DNA from: Acidomyces sp. 'richmondensis'
Taxonomy: Eukaryota > Ascomycota > Dothideomycetes > Mycosphaerellales > Teratosphaeriaceae
Assembly (NCBI GenBank): GCA_003545705.1
Contig: QVLQ01000008.1
Coordinates: 744,001 to 808,000, forward strand
Length of the DNA stretch: 64,000 bases
Direction of reading: 5' to 3'
Notes under the pieces: generated by a model
The model's input: the letters and a program-made list of their open reading frames with translations, nothing else
Told to the model about the DNA's origin: nothing
The model's database searches: none
Shown: positions 23,112 through 35,560 of the stretch, piece by piece
Layout: each line of letters opens with the position of its first letter
Position numbering within the stretch: position 1 is the stretch's first letter
Translations under genes and position numbers: made by a program

Positions 23112-24461
23112 CTATATGACGCCATAAGCGCTGGCATAGCTCACACTGCTTTCGCTTATTTTTTTCACCTCGGAGCTGCGCTCATACCTCACAAATCGAA
23201 AGTATCCAATATCTTGCTTGTTTTCCTGCTTCCGCACTTCTTCAATGGCACACATAATCACACCTATTGGATGTCGCCCGCAGACGGTGTTTCCTGTCTC
23301 TAAACTCCTTCTATCAGAATGAAGATAGCACTGACGGATAAAAGCTGCAGAAGCACTCACCTTCTAAGATTTTAAGCCACTCGAGATGCTTGCCACTCTC
23401 ACAAGCGCCAATAGATTCAAAGTCCACCTGTTTGATACTCTCGTGGATCGGAGGATTGGTTGGAGTTTTGGCCGAAGCACTTAGCTGCAGCGCTGGGCAA
23501 CCGGACGGTCGGTAGAACGTATAGTGGAAGCGGACCCCCCAGTGGGCAAAGTCCGAAGAGATGACAAAGGCAGTCGATGGGTCCAACAGGTAGTCTGCTA
23601 GAATGCGACCAAGTGCCATTTCAGTGGATGGATTTGTATTGCCAATCATGATCGGGACCAATAGCGGGAATCGATCGGGATCATCCCCAAAGGCTCTGGA
23701 GCATGTTAAGCCGAGCGCTGGTACGACGGTGTGTTTGTGCTAAACATACCTCGATAACATTTTGTAAATATATGGCAAGTGCATCTCTAGGCTGTGCTCA
23801 TCCTCATCCACTGACTGCGACATCCATTCGAACTGCCCAGTTTTTTGGAGTACAGATGTTGTCTCAATATCTATGGCAAGATTGCCAAGGGGCGTGCCAT
23901 AATGACTGAATTGAGTCAATGCAGCTTTTGTTAGGTAGTGATGGTGAGAAGGACCCAGGAGGAATACGCGTTTGCTAAAACATATCAGATACGACCTCCC
24001 TTAGTAAAATTCATGTAATCATGGGCAAAAGCGTCAGATATGGCGAGACGGTGGGTTCCAGGCACCATTTTTGCACATTTTCGACGCATCGTGTAACACA
24101 GAAAAATAGGCAAGACGATCTATGTGATGCTTACTCACGCCTTTGATACATCCCATGCCTTGTATGCCCATGCAGCTGCAGGGCCAGAGTACGAATATCC
24201 AGCGTGCCTGTATTAACTGACTTAGCGTTATGAAATCTCGAAAGATCTCCGAAAAGTTGTGACACACGGCGCAATGATCATTCTAGCTCCAGGCATGGGC
24301 AGAGCCGAGACTGTTTGCCCTTCAGATCTCGGCCCAATACATTTGATCGGTGCCTCGACGGCTGAGAGCCAACTGTCAAGTTGAGAATGAAGCTGACTCT
24401 TCGATGATGTATACCATGACCCGGCATGGCTGGGTTCTCTGATGGTTTCTCTCTTCGCCAT
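23112..24461 (-). CDS. MEMO1-like protein
   Basis: Five exons (24461-24268, 24207-24139, 23974-23750, 23695-23361, 23293-23112), joined in phase, encode 334 aa. Each junction restores a family block: MIIAP/HAGYSYSGPAAAWAY, K/RVFLLGPSHHHY, LPYIYKMLS/RAFGDDPDRFPLLVPIMIG, ILEG/NTVCGRHPIGV. HAGYSYSG and GPSHHHY carry conserved histidines of the presumed metal site, and SSDFAHWG is also present. The fold belongs to the nonheme-iron dioxygenase superfamily; human MEMO1 works in ErbB2-linked cell motility and has been tied to copper and iron handling, yeast Mho1 likewise. The third exon follows a relatively long intron (164 nt). Confidence 0.93.
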
Positions 24462-25049
24462 GAATTAGATGGTTTTATGTTGCGCAGTCAGTCACGAGAG
24501 CTAGAGACATGGAAGACGTGAGGTGCAGTGTTCTCGATGACATTACTAGATTGACTAATTCTCCCCTTTAAAAACTCCAAGATTGTCCAATCAAATATAC
24601 GAGTTGAAGCTCATTAATTAACTTAGGGGGGTTTGTTTAGTGGGGTTTATTTTCTAGCTCAGGTTTCGCGTCGGCTTCAGCTCGAGATTCCCCCTTCATA
24701 GAACTTCGACAATTCTTCGTGGTTTTCGTTCCTGTAATAAATCACGCATAATTTAATTCTGCCGTCACCTGGATTTGTATTTGAGTACAAGCAACGTACT
24801 GTAGATTGCATATCGGGTGGTACGAACATGTGCCGCCGAGTACGAAAAAGGCAACCAGCAACGGCGGAGTGACTTAGCAACAGTCACGTACAAGAGAAGA
24901 AATAAACAGGCATAGACCACAGCCTCAAGATTTGTGAAGTCAATGCCAATAGCAACTAGATTATTCAAAGACGGCTGAATCAGTCAGCAGCCAGGAGCAT
25001 GACAGGAAACTTTACTCCCCCCTCAACACACTGAGCAACCTGTCTGAAC
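24462..25049. promoter_or_regulatory. Divergent promoter, MEMO-like / ZZ-EF-hand gene
   Basis: 588 bp between the two start codons, AT-rich in the middle (about 24550-24660). No further gene or clear element recognised. Confidence 0.45.
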
Positions 25050-27712
25050 ATGGCGGAAACATCATCTCTTACAAGATATAGACCAGCTACACTTGCACTT
25101 GCAGCGTTCGCTGCAGCATGTGGTATATATGTACTATATACTTCGAGATCACCAGAGCCGGAAAAGTCATCCTTGCACAGGAGCAATGCGGTCCATAGAC
25201 CACGAGTACGAGCAAGTCAGTCACGACCAATCGTGGAGTTTATCACACCAAATGCCGAAGCGCTTCTTGGCCAAGTCATAATTCGAAGAGGAAGTGACGT
25301 ACTTGTGGGCAACCTCGCTCAACTTCAACTTCCAACAGAAGATCAAATTCGAGCGACATTCGGGTCCTCAGCGCACGAGATCTATAATGAAAGCCTGACC
25401 GCTGGTTTGTGCGGCATAATGCTGAGTTGTGTTCAGCACTCGAATTCGTCAAACCGGCAAACTTTGGAATCACTTGGTCTTGGAGGATTGTCGGAGGCAT
25501 TGGTTGCACAGGACGGTCAGCGATGCAGTTCTATACTTGCTGCTGTGTTCACAGACGTCAATGACGAAATAATTTCAAGAGAAGTTGCAGAGTTTCTACG
25601 CACGTATCCGTTTAGTTCACATAGCGATACTGCATCAGATCGCGATACGAGAGACTTGGCAGAAACAGAAGACATGGAAGGATTAAACGATTCACCAGAA
25701 GGGCCCAGCCAGGGCATCAAAGGTCTTCTTTATTACATTGCCGAGGAGCAAGCACATCGGAAAGCTTACGAACATCGAGGAATTACTTGTGAGGAATGTG
25801 GTGAGAACCCTATACGAGGCATTCGCTGGCACTGCCTCAATTGTCCAGACTTCGATTTGTGTTCGACCTGCGAAGCACACTCAGATCACATAAAGACACA
25901 CGTTTTCGCCAAGATAAGGATACCATTGCCTGTGCTTTCGCAGCCCAGCCACCAGATACCTATATGGTACCCTGGTGATCCGCGGGAAGATGCATGTACC
26001 ATTGGACCCAAGCTTCAGGCGACGCATTTCTCAACAGTATGACCTTGAGGAGCCTATGATTGATGCCTATTACGAACAATTCGTTTGCATTGCGAACGTT
26101 CCGTGGCCAAGCGATCCTCTCAAAGTACAAGCCGCTATTGACAAACGGGCTTTTGATAAGGCATTGACATCGGACCGATGGAAGGCTCGCTTTTCCCCAA
26201 ATATCCTCTATGATCGCATGTTTGCTTTCTACGATTCTAACAATGATGGTCTCGTTGGATTTGAAGAGTTTGTATCTGGACTGGCTTACCTGCGTGGATC
26301 ACTGCGTTTCACTCCACTTACTCGTGCTCTACGGGGGATTTGACCTAGATTCGGACGGTTTCGTCGACCGAACGGATTTCCTTCGGCTTTTTCGAGCAAA
26401 GTACTCCATACATGAGTTGCTTGTCAACACCATGGTAGAGATGTATGAGGACGATCAGAGTCTATCAGTGATAGAAGTATTGCGGTCGAGCCAACCCATC
26501 AGCTCCGTATTCCATGAAGAGGAGATACCTCAAGGTGAAGATAGACCAAGACGAGGCAAGAGGGTTGATGAATTTGGCGATGCACAACCCTTGCCTGGTA
26601 CAAAGACGATCCTAGACGACAATGATCCGTGGCCGCTGGAAGACATCGTACAACAACACCACGGCGGACTTGTAGGCAATGCAATTCCTCAAGAGCACAT
26701 CCGGTATCATCTCTCGAGATTTGAAGAAATGCTCTATGGTACTGAAGCCGAGGTATCAGGTTCTGGTGACGCAGGACACATACCTGCGACATCTGCGCCT
26801 ACAAGACAACCCGAACAATTCCCCCAAGGATCTTTTGGATCTCCTGGTAGCAATTCTTTGGAAAAGCCCATACAGGATTCTTCTATCAATCAAGACGTTT
26901 TGCTGCAAGTAGTGGAAGAAGGTATGAATGAAATGCTGGACAGAATTTTTAAAAAATTAGAAGAGCAGCACCGAGACGCGGTTCACACCCGCTCCGAAAG
27001 AGAAAAATGGAGAAAACATATAGACCTCGTAGTGAAGGAGAAATTGAGATTTGAAAGCGGATTTCGAACAGCTGCTCAAGTTGATCCATTGCTGGCAACC
27101 GCAAGTTATCATAACGATATCTTGCAGCTTCATAAATCTCGAGAAGAATATGCGCCAGACTTATCGTTCCGGTCTCAAATGGTCCCGACCGATTCTGAAA
27201 GTCTTTCCCGCTGGGACGAAAATTTCTCTCACCAAACCGTTGAAGAGTTTCGAAATGTTACTGGTTATGGCACCACTGATGAGCCAGATCCGTTGCACAT
27301 CTCATCTAATTTCATTCCACAGCATTCTGTTTCTAATGGGAATAATGGGCATGATAATATCACTGGAATGGAACGAGGGGCCGAGAAGTTAGCAGAAGAG
27401 ACTCCCGACCCAACCCTTCCACAGAATCGTCCAAATACGGTACGAACAGAAAGCTCAGACAAATTAGCCATTTCTGGATTGTGGGATGCAAAAGCTTTGG
27501 AGGATGGACTATCAGTATGCTCCTTTGAATCACCGCCTTCTAAAAAGCGTCTGGAATACCTGGCGTCACTCGATGATGCAGATCGCGAGATTACAGAGAG
27601 AGGTGGTCCTGGAAAACTTAGTTTGGAGGAGGTTGAGGCTATAGCGCTCGCAGATACTACGAAAGAGATCCGAGGTATGATCATAAGCTGGCTTGACTGG
27701 GCTAGCTTTTAA
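25050..27712 (+). CDS. ZZ zinc-finger, EF-hand membrane-anchored protein, two +1 frameshifts
   Basis: Three consecutive frames form one protein of about 886 aa if one G is removed at two places: the GGG at about 25982-25984 and the GGGGG at about 26334-26338. The total length then becomes a multiple of three and family sequence continues (GDPR/KMHVPLDP and TRALRG/FDLDSDGFV). Domain order: N-terminal membrane helix (about 12-34), ZZ zinc finger (CEECGENP...CLNC...LCSTCEAH, about 250-295), two EF-hands (FYDSNNDGLVGFEEF and FDLDSDGFVDRTDF), then a long polar region with coiled-coil character and a C-terminal motif EVEAIAL. No GT-AG intron explains either shift. Function unknown; calcium and zinc binding follow from the domains. 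It may be a sequencing error, recent decay, or much less likely a programmed shift. Confidence 0.75.
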
Positions 27713-28216
27713 TGTGCTGGGAGAAGACACAATGTTGCCACCGTAATGAATTTAAAATTACGAACAGCGTAGAAACGTTTGTGTCTGTTTCAGAGCTTTA
27801 TCAATTGTCCGTGATATCTACTTAATTTGCTTCAGTCACATTCCATTTGGTGCAGAACACCTTACTAAATGCGTATGAGCGGCAGTTGAATTGTGAAGCC
27901 TAATACGTTGTATCTCTCGCAATATGAATAGCTGGCTCAATATCGGCATTCTAAACCGAGACCCCCTGTTCGGAATGCTCGATAGGAATGCTATCTAAAT
28001 TTTACACTGCTTCATCACGCGCGCATACGCGTGCCCCGCGCGTTCGAAACCACTCGACAAAGATCAGTCGCCAACCGCATTTGAAGTAAATCTCCAGCAC
28101 AGCACCACCAAACAATGCAACGTACATGAATTTATTCTGCCTTTCTAGCTCGCCAGTCTGGACAAGCATAAGGCTTTTGGCCTGATACTCACAAATATCA
28201 GGTTTATGCTGACAAG
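27713..28216. promoter_or_regulatory. SMC1 upstream region
   Basis: 504 bp between the ZZ/EF-hand stop and the SMC1 ATG, both on the plus strand. It holds the terminator of the former and promoter of the latter. A GC-rich stretch (GCGCGCATACGCGTGCCCCG, about 28019-28038) contains an ACGCGT core (28028-28033), the element of fungal G1/S genes; a cohesin gene would fit such control (inference). Confidence 0.45.
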
Positions 28217-31200
28217 ATGGGCAAGCTCCTCGCCCTTGAACTCTATAACTTCAAGTCGTACCGCGGAGGCCCACACCGACTCACATTTGGAGACTCCTAT
28301 TTTACATCCATCATTGGACCCAATGGCTCTGGCAAATCTAATTCGATGGACGCCATCTCCTTCGTCCTAGGCATCAAATCATCACATCTCCGGTCTGCAC
28401 ACATGAAAGACCTTGTCTACCGTGGCAGAGTGTTGAAGCAGTCCAAAATAAACGTAGACGGGACTGCGACTGACAGCGTCAACGGTGATATCAATGGAAA
28501 CCTCAATGAACAAGCCGAAGGAGAAGCGACTGATGACGAAGAGGGGAGCGCACAGACAAGCTCTCGGGGTGATGATCCACAATCTGCCTGGGTGATGGCA
28601 ATATATGAGGATGATGCGGGTGAAGAGCAAAGATGGAAGCGCAGCATCACGTCTGCTGGTCAAAGCGAGTTTCGTATCAACAACCGTATTGTCAGCGCGA
28701 AGCAATACAATGAGGCCTTGGAAGCCGAAAACATTCTCATAAAGGCGCGCAACTTCCTAGTTTTTCAAGGCGATGTCGAATCGATTGCCAATCAAAATCC
28801 CAAGGACCTCACACGCCTTATCGAGCAGATCTGTGGCTCACTAGAGTACAAGGCAGAGTACGAGCGACTGAAGACAGAAAAGGAAAGGGCAGATGAAGAC
28901 CAGCAACATAAGCTGCAGAATCGCCGAGCTATCAATGGTGAAATCAAGCAATATCAGCAGCAAAAAGAAGAGCTTGATCGATATGAGAACTTGCGTCGTG
29001 AGCAGAACCGTGCTGTGCTAACTCACGTAGTGTGGAAATTGTATCATCTTCAGCGCACTATTGAGGATAGTACAGCCGAAATTCAGAAGCGTCAGGAAGA
29101 ACTTAAAGAGTTGAAACGTAACGTGCAAAAATATGAGGATCGCTTTACTCAAGCTCAGACGGAGCATGCTAAAGTTGGCCGCGAGGTCTCTAAATATGAA
29201 CGTGAGATCAAACGGAAGGAAAAGGCTGTTGACGAGAAGAATAACGAACTCGTACCCATCAACGAGAAGCTTTTGCTCTCAAATCGAAGCATCGAAGCAC
29301 GTCGGAAAGTCATTGCAGACCTTTCCCAAGCACGAGATGCACAGCAAAAGTGGGTACAGAAATATAAAAATGACTTGAGCCAAATAGAGAAAGCTCAAAA
29401 GCGTTGGGAGCAAGAGCGAAAGTTGCAGCAGCAGACCGGACGGGAACTGAGCGAGGATGACATGCAGTTATACCAAAAACTGCGTGGCGAAGTGTATAAA
29501 CGTTCTGGCAATGATCAAATTAAAGTTGACAATATCACTCGGCAATTGAGAACGGACGAGGAGACGGTCAACAGCCTTAGATCCAAGGTCGAAAGTACTC
29601 AATCGCAAGTTGAAAGCCTTGAAGCAGAAGTTGCTGGCCTGATTGATCGCCGCTCTGATCTCGCTAAAACGGTCACGGCTACCATCAAGGAGATCGACGC
29701 CAAGAAAAAGGCCATAAACGCCCTAGCCAGTGAACGCGAGCGTACTAACCAAAAACACCGTGAGCTGGAGGAGAAATTGATTGAGGTTCTTCGCAAGCTC
29801 GCCGAAGCGACCGAATTTCAGCGCGAATCTCGTAAAGATGCCGAGCAACGCGAGCTGGTTGCACAACTCAAGCGCATTTTCCCAGGTGTACGTGGAATGA
29901 TTCATCAGCTATGCAAGCCCAAGCAGAAAAAGTATGAAGCCGCTGTTGTAATAGCACTTGGACGTAGTTGGGATTCTGTGGTTGTCGATACCGAAAAGAC
30001 TGCGAGAGATTGCATGCAATATCTTAGAGACCAGCGGCTTGGGATCTTCACCTTCCTTCCTCTAGATACCATTATCCATCAGCAACCGAATGCAAACCTT
30101 CGAGGGCTGCATCAAGGCATGCGGTTGGCGATTGATACCATTGAGTTTGACACCAGTGTTGAGCGTGCTATGAGTTACGCTTGTGGCAACACGATAGTGT
30201 GTGACTCGCTCAAAGTGGCGCGCCATCTCTGTTACGAGCGTAAGATTGAGGCCAAAGCTGTAACTCTCGATGGCACTGTCATCCACAAAGGTGGTAATAT
30301 GACAGGTGGTTCTGAACCGAATGACAGGAAACGCCGCTTCGAAGAAGCTGAAATTGAAAATCTGCGAACACTGCAAGAGAAGTTCCGAGCTGAAATTGCA
30401 GCTCTACCAAAGGGTCATAAGCGACAAGCCGAGGAGGAGCTTTTGCAGGCCGAGCTAAGCGGTCTTGAGGCAAAATTAAGGTACTCGCAAGAGGAATTGA
30501 ATGTGCTGGATCGTAATATTGAATCGAAAACTAAAGTGCTGAATCATATTCGAGAGGAGCTGAGCGAGACAAAGTCCAAGTACGACGAACAACTCCGTGA
30601 TCTCGAAACGCTCCGTCAATCGCTCAGTCAATACGCATCTTCCATCTCCGGCGTAGAAGATGAAGTATTCGGAGAGTTTTGTCGTCGACTGGGCTTTGAG
30701 AATATTCGTGATTATGAGAAACTTCAGGGTGCTTTACAAGAAGAAGCTAACCGCAAGAACCTCGAATTTACCACCCAAATTGCTCGTGTGCAGAATCAGC
30801 TCAATTTTGAAACGCAACGCCTTTTGGATACAGAAAGACGCATACGAAATGAGGAAGCAAAACTTCAACGGGACGAGCAATCCATTTCTCAGCTAGAGCA
30901 AGAAAGAGAGTCTATCGGCAATGAGCTGGATGTGTTGCACGCGGAACTCGAACAACTTAATGAGCACGCGGAATCTTTGCGTAAGAAATACAACGAGTGC
31001 GGAGAAAAGGTGAGCGATGCTCGACGCGAAGTGCAGAAGCGGAGTAAAGCTGTCGACAAAATTCTCAAAGAGATCGCCACACTGCAGTCAGAAATCCAAC
31101 GTGCATCCACTAATCGATATGGCCTTCTACGAAGGTGCAAAGTTGAGAATATTGATATCCCGCTTGAGAATGGCAGTCGCAAGGTAGGCACATTGCCACT

Positions 31201-32076
31201 TGAGGATGCCATCCTTGAGGACGAAGATTCGGATGCCATGGACGTCGATGGCGAAGAACGTACACCCACAATCAAGGATTATGGCATCCACGTCAACTTT
31301 GGCGAGCTAGGTGACGACCTCAAAGAAGATGACAGCGAAGAGTGTGAAACAGATCTCATCGAGAAGATTAATAAACTTACCTCGGAGCTCGAGAAGATGG
31401 CGCCGAACATGCGCTCAGCAGAACGTCTGGAAGCAACATCAGATCGATTGAAAGCCACAGACCGTGAATGGAATGAATCGCGCACCACGGCAAAGAAGGC
31501 CACGAAACTCTTCGAGGAAGTGAAGAAGAAACGCCAAGATCTCTTTAACAAGGCTTTCAACCACATCAAAGACCAGATTGGGCCGGTGTACCGCGAGCTC
31601 ACTAAGACACAGTCTTTCCCTCTCGGCGGATCAGCTTCTCTAGATGTGGAAGATGAAGATGAGCCTTATTTGAGCGGTGTAAAGTATAACGCTATGCCAC
31701 CATTGAAGCGATTCAGAGATATGGAGCATCTCTCAGGGGGAGAAAAGACAATGGCTGCACTAGCTCTTCTTTTCGCCGTCCACACGTTTGCGCCTTCGCC
31801 ATTCTTCGTCCTGGATGAAGTGGACGCAGCCCTTGATCATGCGAACACAACTCAACTCGCGCAGTATGTGCAAGAACATGCTGGTCCGGGCATGCAGTTC
31901 GTCGTGATCTCGCTCAAGACCGGTCTTTTCCAAAACTCGGAGACCCTTGTCGGGATTATGAGGGATCAGGCAGTCAACAGCTCACGGGCGTTGACACTCG
32001 ATGTAAGTTTGTGCTCGTTGTCCTTTAACCTCAATACTGACCTGTATTTCAGTTGCGCAAATATCAGGCTGCTTAA
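28217..32076 (+). CDS. SMC1: Cohesin subunit SMC1
   Basis: A long exon, 28217-32002, plus a short last exon, 32053-32076, across a 50-nt intron (GTAAGT...TTCAG) give 1269 aa ending LDLRKYQAA, the typical SMC1 end. Walker A GPNGSGKSN at about residue 34, ABC signature LSGGEKT at about 1171, Walker B FFVLDEVDAALDHAN at about 1196. Two long coiled coils flank the hinge (about 550-697, from FPGVRGMIHQLC to TVIHKGGNMTGG). NH2 region FKSYRG is the SMC start motif. SMC1 pairs with SMC3 to form the cohesin ring that holds sister chromatids. An acidic insert (about 70-115) and another (about 1010-1060) are low in complexity. Without splicing, the frame would run on to 32110 with an unrelated tail. Confidence 0.97.
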
Positions 32077-32438
32077 GGGCGGTATCATTCGGTATTCTCC
32101 AAGTCGGTGATTACTGGATCAGTTTCAGAAGAAACTTGGTGTAACTTTAATGTACTGTTATAAAAGCTCCCACGTTTTCAACTTCAGCCTGGCTTAATAG
32201 AGGACCAATTTTTTCCTAAAGGTTTTGAAGAGCCTAGTTGCTGGACCGTGCATTCTTCATAATTAACGTAAGTATACATGCGCGCTGAAGAACATTCGAC
32301 AGCGTCGTATTGTCAATCGTATTCGTGAATCAAGCAGCCAGCAAATTTTCACTTGTAGGGTATCTTTCGTCATCAAGTCCGTGACACCTCGCCATCCTTC
32401 TTCCATTCCATTATGTCTTTGTTTGGCTCGCCGCATCT
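32077..32438. other. Convergent 3' spacer SMC1 / NNF1
   Basis: 362 bp between the SMC1 and NNF1 stop codons. No gene recognised. Confidence 0.5.
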
Positions 32439-33205
32439 TCATGGCGCTAGCAGTCGATCATGGACCACTTCTCGCATCTCGCTTCTGAGGTTATCAGTGT
32501 CCTCTGGATTCAGTGTGGAATTACTAGCATTCAAATCGGCAATAATTCCTTCCAACCTGTGCATTATAGTTTCGATCTCTATCCTCTGCTGTTGAACCCG
32601 TTCAATACGTTCGGTAACTTCATCTTGGATTTCCTTGTGCCGTTCTTGAATCTGTTCAGAGTACTTTACCATCATTGGTCCTACATAGGAGAGATAAAGC
32701 TGCATTGCTGGTAACGTGTGCGGTCTATGAATGGGTCAGTTCATCTGCAGCAACTGTGCATCGGGAAATACAATGTGTACGGTACTACAGCTTCGCCATT
32801 TTCTCCCTGAGCCTTTACCTGCTGCTTCCTCGCTTCTTCCACCAATCTGTCGAGCTCATTCAGCCAACGCACCACTCCTCTGTCTTCAAGAATGCTTTCG
32901 AAAGTCTTCCGCATTTGGTCACCGAGCCTCTCAATGAAGGACTCGTGGAGGACTCTCATCGCACCTGGAACCGCGTGACTAGGTGTTGGAAAGCAGGACG
33001 TGAAGTTGGGTAGTGATATTGTCTTCAGAACATGGGAGATAGCATCGCTATACAATTTTTCCAGTGTTGATGCGCGGATGCTCGGTGCAGATGGGACTGG
33101 TGGTGCCGCGGGTGGAGAAGGCGATCTTTCTTCTTCCGCGGCTTTCGATTGCTCCGAGATGCGTTTGCGCTTTGATTGGGAGGGGAAAGATGTTTCAGTG
33201 CTCAT
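32439..33205 (-). CDS. NNF1: Kinetochore protein Nnf1 (MIS12/MIND complex)
   Basis: Exons 33205-32781 and 32724-32439 join across a 56-nt intron (GTACAC...CATAG, with branch-like CTGACC) in phase 2 and encode 236 aa. Family blocks: STLEKLYSDAISHVLKTIS, FTSCFPTP, ERGVV-like EDRGVVRWLNELDRLVEEA, then the spliced VVP/PHTLPAMQLYLSY, and a C-terminal coiled coil. The N-terminal 45 residues are Pro/Ser-rich. Nnf1 (PMF1) is one of four subunits of the MIND complex linking centromeric chromatin to the Ndc80 complex. The more obvious GTAAAG donor 40 nt upstream gives the wrong phase and was not used. It is convergent to SMC1, another chromosome-segregation gene. Confidence 0.88.
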
Positions 33206-33849
33206 AATTAGTAGAAATTTTCGCGGTATAGGCGAGCAATTGAGAAGAATGACAGTTGATAGCGAAGTCGCGAAGTCGACGCGACAGTTTCGTGATTTCC
33301 CATCCCAGCACTAGCGGCGGCTGTTCCCGGGCCAGAAGCTCTGTCACATGCATCTTCATGATCATCGTCACCATAAGTACCCTTTCAAATCCATTAGAAC
33401 TCCATGTTTTGAACTGGGACGGGAGAAAAAATTGGCTCAAAAAGCACGTCTGGCTCAATTTTTAGGCGACACGTCAGCTCTGGCAATCTCCAGAAATCCC
33501 ATTTCAAGCAAATGAATGCAAGTCTGACTAAGAAGAAGGCTGCTCTGTGTTTCCAAGCCCCAGGTGTCTTGGTTCAGCATATGGCAAGGCAAGTTGATGG
33601 ATGCAAGGTGAGCGACAGCAGTTTAGACTTATATAGGATGTTATAATGTCATCTACGAACTACTTGCACATAATAATGATTCCGTATACGCGTAAATGTC
33701 TTCATGCTCAACCTGCAGCTTGCTATTTCCGCTTCAATATCATATGTGACCGTTCCAATTGTTCTGTTGTAGCAAAAGACGAAGAGGAGTGATAAAATTG
33801 TGGAAATCATATTTCATGAGCAATTGAAGATGTTGAAGAAGCCAATAGT
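33206..33849. promoter_or_regulatory. NNF1 upstream region
   Basis: 644 bp between the NNF1 start and decayed copy B. Must hold the NNF1 promoter; no other element recognised. Confidence 0.4.
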
Positions 33850-34873
33850 CAATAAGATGACGGAAAAATTGGTAAACCCAACATGGAGTTCGTCCCACGA
33901 AGCCGATCGCTCACGATGAAAGAGAATGCTACCCATGCCATAGCCACATCATACAGCGAAACCGAGATATGAAAGAAGATCGTCATTGGAAGGCCAGCTC
34001 GTCCTGAGAGGAATGCTGCAAAATATCGCAAAAGGTGCCCGGAGGCGGATTGTGTGACACATTTTGGTGCAAGTTTTCCACGAGACGAGGATATAGAACT
34101 TTGAAGCAGATCCGACGGAGGGTATTTGCTAAAATTTCATTTTCAAATGTACCTGCGTGCCGCATCAATGATGGTGTGTTGTCAATGTCATTGTCAGATG
34201 CTGAATGAAGACGGTTTGAGCATGCGCGGGCTGCATCAACACGGCCTCTCACCACCAGCCGTGATAGCGACATGCATGATTTAGAATCGATGAACAATTT
34301 AATGAATATGAATTACTCTGGCCCGAACGATGTACTAAAAATGAGCGGCACTGACCACATCCACTGAAAAGCAAACGGATTGTAGTACGCACATTCATCC
34401 GTGCAATATGATCGAAACACTCCTAATGCAACAAGCCGACCTAAACCTCAACTCACATTAAAATGGTGGAGAAATTAAAGAGATGCAGTGCCATTTCCAG
34501 TTCATCGGTTGTGAAGGTGGCCGGCCACACAAATGCAATTTTTAGAGCTTAACTGCTGCTGAATGGACGTTAAATTTTCAGTCTCTGTAACCAACGCCGA
34601 CTTGCCGCTGATTTTCTTAGGTTTGGACTCGTTTGCAATGAGTTTTCGCACAGGGCTACCCCCAATGCAAGCACTTAAATCAGCAGTATAAAGTAGCTTT
34701 GGCATCATCCCTTCTGTTATTTGAAAATTTCTTGAGTTATCAGAGCAGACAGAAGCACTGACAGGAATTTTATAACTGCTGAGAGCTGGCAGTTCATAAG
34801 GATGGGGGATATCTGCCTGAGGCATGCACATTGTGCCTCGGCGCAAATTAACTTGTTCCATCTCGTCTACTTA
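33850..34873 (-). pseudogene. Decayed copy B of the duplicated locus, split from its upstream region
   Basis: Minus-strand frames at 34861-34502 and 34297-33983 are separated by stops and frame changes. The first starts MEQVNLRRGTMCMPQAD and shares start region and blocks with copy A at 12.8 kb. A short piece in another frame (about 34525-34440, with FTTDELEMALHLFNFST) looks like conserved coding sequence, so at least one frameshift is present. The later part (SRLVVRGRVDAARACSN) is faintly ankyrin-like, but I cannot name the family. Its upstream region continues beyond the transposon at 41961. The pogo element sits 11 bp upstream of the ATG, so the gene was cut off from its promoter. Confidence 0.45.
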
Positions 34874-35560
34874 ACGCGGGGAATCAGGGCGTGAAACGGG
34901 CTTTTCAACCCGACAGCATGTTATCGTTATTATCTCAACAACCAGTCGCTCAATTGACTTCAGATTGAAACATATTATACATTAGCATCTACTCTTCAAC
35001 CACATATGTTCTAATAATATAGCCTTGTTAGCTACATCTACTACATATATATATCCTCCTCTTTGGCTTTAATATCTCTTCCCTTATTTCAGCTTCAATA
35101 TAGTCTTGATCAACTATAGCTTATACCTTACTAACAAATAGTTTTCAGTCTGACTAAATAGCCTTCATCTTCCTCTTTCTACGAATATATGTAGCCTTAA
35201 TAGCCTATTTTAAAGTAGTAATTTGCGACTGTATTAGAGCTGTTAAGGTAGCTATAATTTGTACACCTTTTGCAAACTAGTTAAGAGCCTCGTAGATTGG
35301 AATTGGTGAGCTGCTCTAGTGCTTTTTAAACCTCTTCTTGATCAAGGTAGCCTACTTATCTACTTCTTCAGTATTGTTTAGGGTCCTTCTATACTAGGAC
35401 TCTTAATATAAGTCAGGCAATTCTAGAGTTAGAGACCTTACTACCTGTTCCAGTTTTGATAAGATAGCTTCTAGATTGAATAGGTATAAGCTAGATCCTC
35501 TAAAGCCTCCTTAAATGTTACTTTAAGTAATAGAGGTATTAAAGGCTGAAAGAAGGAGGC

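Noticed and set aside
32003..32110. Unspliced C-terminus of SMC1
   Set aside because: Splicing 32003-32052 gives the conserved SMC1 end LDLRKYQAA.
32741..32787. GTAAAG as the NNF1 donor
   Set aside because: That donor gives the wrong phase for PHTLPAMQLY; the GTACAC donor at 32780 gives the right one and a normal intron length.
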